Part shown: positions 5,424 to 6,699 of the stretch, in pieces
How the letters are laid out: each line of letters begins with the position of its first letter
Numbering within the stretch: position 1 is the stretch's first letter
DNA from: CAZKTO01 sp964555685
Lineage (GTDB): Bacteria; Chloroflexota; Dehalococcoidia; SHYB01
DNA: 6,699 bases
Direction: 5' to 3'
Assembly (NCBI GenBank): GCA_964555685.1
Contig: CAZKTO010000092.1
Location: 1-6,699 of the forward strand
Notes under the pieces: model-generated
What the model was told of the DNA's origin: nothing
The model's database searches: none
The model's input: only the letters and a program-made list of their open reading frames with translations
Translations under genes and position numbers: made by a program

Positions 5424-6699
5424 CGAAGCGCCACCGGCAGCTGCTCGCCCATCAGGCTGATCTGGACCGCCGCAAGGCCGAACTCGCCAAGGAAGGCCAC
5501 TCGATCGGGGACAAGGCCGAGGCAGAGAAGCGCCTCCTCACCCCCGAAGAGAAGACCCGACGCGACGAGATCCTGACCGAGCTGGATACCCTCAAGGCTG
5601 ACCTCGAGACGACCCGGGTGGAGATCGAGGCGGAAACGCGCCTCGAAGAGCACGAGCGAAGTGCCATCCTCCGAGACGCGGGAGGGGCTCTCGACGCCCG
5701 CACGGTCGGGAATCCTGGACAGATCCGGGCCGACGAGTTCACCGGGTTCGGGGAGTTCCTCCAGGCCGTCGCCTGCGCCTCCTCCTCCGTCGTGGCGGGT
5801 CGCTTCGGTCCCCACGCCGAGTTGCTCCGTCGCAAGATGGACGTCTATCAGGCCGCCGCCAGCGGGATGTCGGTCGGGATCCCCTCAGATGGCGGCTACC
5901 TGGTCCGGAAGGACTGGTCCACGGCCATGCTGGATCGCGCCCGTGAGCAGGCAGTCCTGCTGCCGCGAACGCGCAACATCCCCATCGGGGCGGATTTCGA
6001 CAGCCTGGAGTACCCCTACATCGACGAGACCAGCCGGGCGACGGGCTCACGCTGGGGCGGCGTCCAGGTCTTCCGCAAATCCGAAGCGGCGACCGTCACG
6101 GCCAAGCAGCCGAAGATCGGCAAGGGCGAACTCAAGCTGGAAGAGATCATGGGGCTGGCCTACGCCACGGAGCGCCTGATCCGGGATGCGTCGGCGCTGG
6201 AGAGCCTGCTCGGGGGCGCCTTCGAGTCGGAGTTCGCGTTCACCATCGACAACGAGATCGTCCGCGGCGATGGCGTGGGGAAGTGCACGGGGTTCTTCCT
6301 GCATCCCAGCTTCGTCTCGGTGGCGAAGGAAGGCTCGCAGGTCGCCGCCACCGTGGTCCCCGCCAACGTGCTGAAGATGTACGCGCGGATGCCCTCGCGC
6401 CTCAAGGGCGGGGCCATCTGGCTCATCCATCCCGACGTGATGACCCAGCTCCCGCTGATGGCGATCGGCCAGCAGCCCGTCTGGCTGCCGCCGGGCGCGC
6501 TGACGCAGGCCCCCAACGGCCTCTTGCTCGGCAAGCCAGTGATCGAGATCGAGCAGGCCGAGGCGCTCGGCACGCAGGGCGACATCTTCCTGGTCAACCT
6601 CAACGAGTACGTGACGATCACGAAAGGCGGCGAGGGCCTGCGCGCCGATTCCTCGATGCACGTGCGCTTTCTCTACGACGAGATGGCCTTCCGGTGGGT
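5420..6699 (+). CDS. Major capsid protein, HK97 fold, with N-terminal delta domain (3' end cut by window)
   Basis: This protein forms the icosahedral head shell. I translated 426 codons by hand from ATG 5420; no stop occurs before the window edge, where the last codon is split. Residues about 1-85 are highly charged and heptad-like (LLAHQADLDRRKAELAKEG early, then long E/K/R-rich helices), typical of the delta domain that acts as a fused scaffold and is removed by the maturation protease. A linker (about 86-145) leads to ASGMSVGIPSDGGYLVRKDW (about 147-166), the conserved entry to the HK97 fold. The E-loop region (about 205-232), the spine helix (LEEIMGLAYATERLIRDAS, about 240-258), GDGVGKCTGF (about 283-292) and the A-domain segment IWLIHPDVMTQL (about 333-344) follow. 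The C-terminal strand has been reached (VRFLYDEMAFRW), so probably only a short tail is missing. No separate scaffold gene is seen, as expected with a delta domain. The adjacent S49 protease is the likely processing enzyme, with the cut probably between the coiled coil and residue 147. Expression is likely from the promoter and leader just upstream. Confidence 0.95.
   Translation, partial: MTKRHRQLLAHQADLDRRKAELAKEGHSIGDKAEAEKRLLTPEEKTRRDEILTELDTLKADLETTRVEIEAETRLEEHERSAILRDAGGALDARTVGNPGQIRADEFTGFGEFLQAVACASSSVVAGRFGPHAELLRRKMDVYQAAASGMSVGIPSDGGYLVRKDWSTAMLDRAREQAVLLPRTRNIPIGADFDSLEYPYIDETSRATGSRWGGVQVFRKSEAATVTAKQPKIGKGELKLEEIMGLAYATERLIRDASALESLLGGAFESEFAFTIDNEIVRGDGVGKCTGFFLHPSFVSVAKEGSQVAATVVPANVLKMYARMPSRLKGGAIWLIHPDVMTQLPLMAIGQQPVWLPPGALTQAPNGLLLGKPVIEIEQAEALGTQGDIFLVNLNEYVTITKGGEGLRADSSMHVRFLYDEMAFRW

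Noticed and set aside
5279..5815. Minus-strand 178-codon ORF opposite the capsid N-terminus
   Set aside because: It is an antisense shadow of the charged coiled-coil region of the capsid gene, with no motif or ribosome site support.
1..6699. CRISPR arrays, insertion sequences, integrase sites or defence genes
   Set aside because: I found no regularly spaced repeats, transposase motifs or terminal inverted repeats. Every long frame with recognisable content belongs to the phage head module.

Overview
The window is the packaging and head-assembly module of a tailed phage or prophage (Caudoviricetes, HK97-type head), read entirely on the + strand. The DNA is strongly GC-rich with a C/G third-position bias, which suggests a high-GC bacterial host. 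No host gene, integrase or attachment site is present, so I cannot name the host or decide between prophage and free phage.

Layout: positions 1-84 hold no assignable gene. Then come a short P27-type small terminase subunit (85-456), the large terminase subunit (443-2254), a 54-residue two-helix membrane protein (2251-2415), an HK97-type portal with a long C-terminal extension (2415-3998) and an S49 (SppA-like) head maturation protease (3995-4939). These five cistrons overlap at every junction (14 nt, ATGA, TGATG, ATGA), so they are almost certainly one translationally coupled operon. TerS and TerL would cut and pump DNA through the portal ring, and the S49 protease would trim the procapsid.

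After the protease the packing stops. Positions 4940-5419 (480 nt) hold a possible 76-codon ORF (4950-5180), a sigma70-like promoter (-35 TTGACA at 5204, -10 TATAGT at 5229) and a leader of about 180 nt. The leader can fold into abutting hairpins, some mutually exclusive, and one alternative hairpin is followed by six T's. A strong Shine-Dalgarno then starts the HK97-fold major capsid protein (5420 to beyond the window end), which carries its own N-terminal coiled-coil delta/scaffold domain. I read this as the most abundant structural protein having its own promoter and an RNA-controlled leader, separate from the coupled low-copy packaging genes.

The protein-coding content is conventional. 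The capsid leader is the part most worth follow-up: it has competing hairpins, a nine-codon upstream ORF overlapping the capsid start, and a P2/P3-like segment that recalls the SAM-I/SAM-IV riboswitch clan without a complete aptamer being demonstrable. Lesser oddities are a CxxC-x11-CxxC cluster and an acidic insertion in TerL, a small terminase that looks shortened, and the portal extension.
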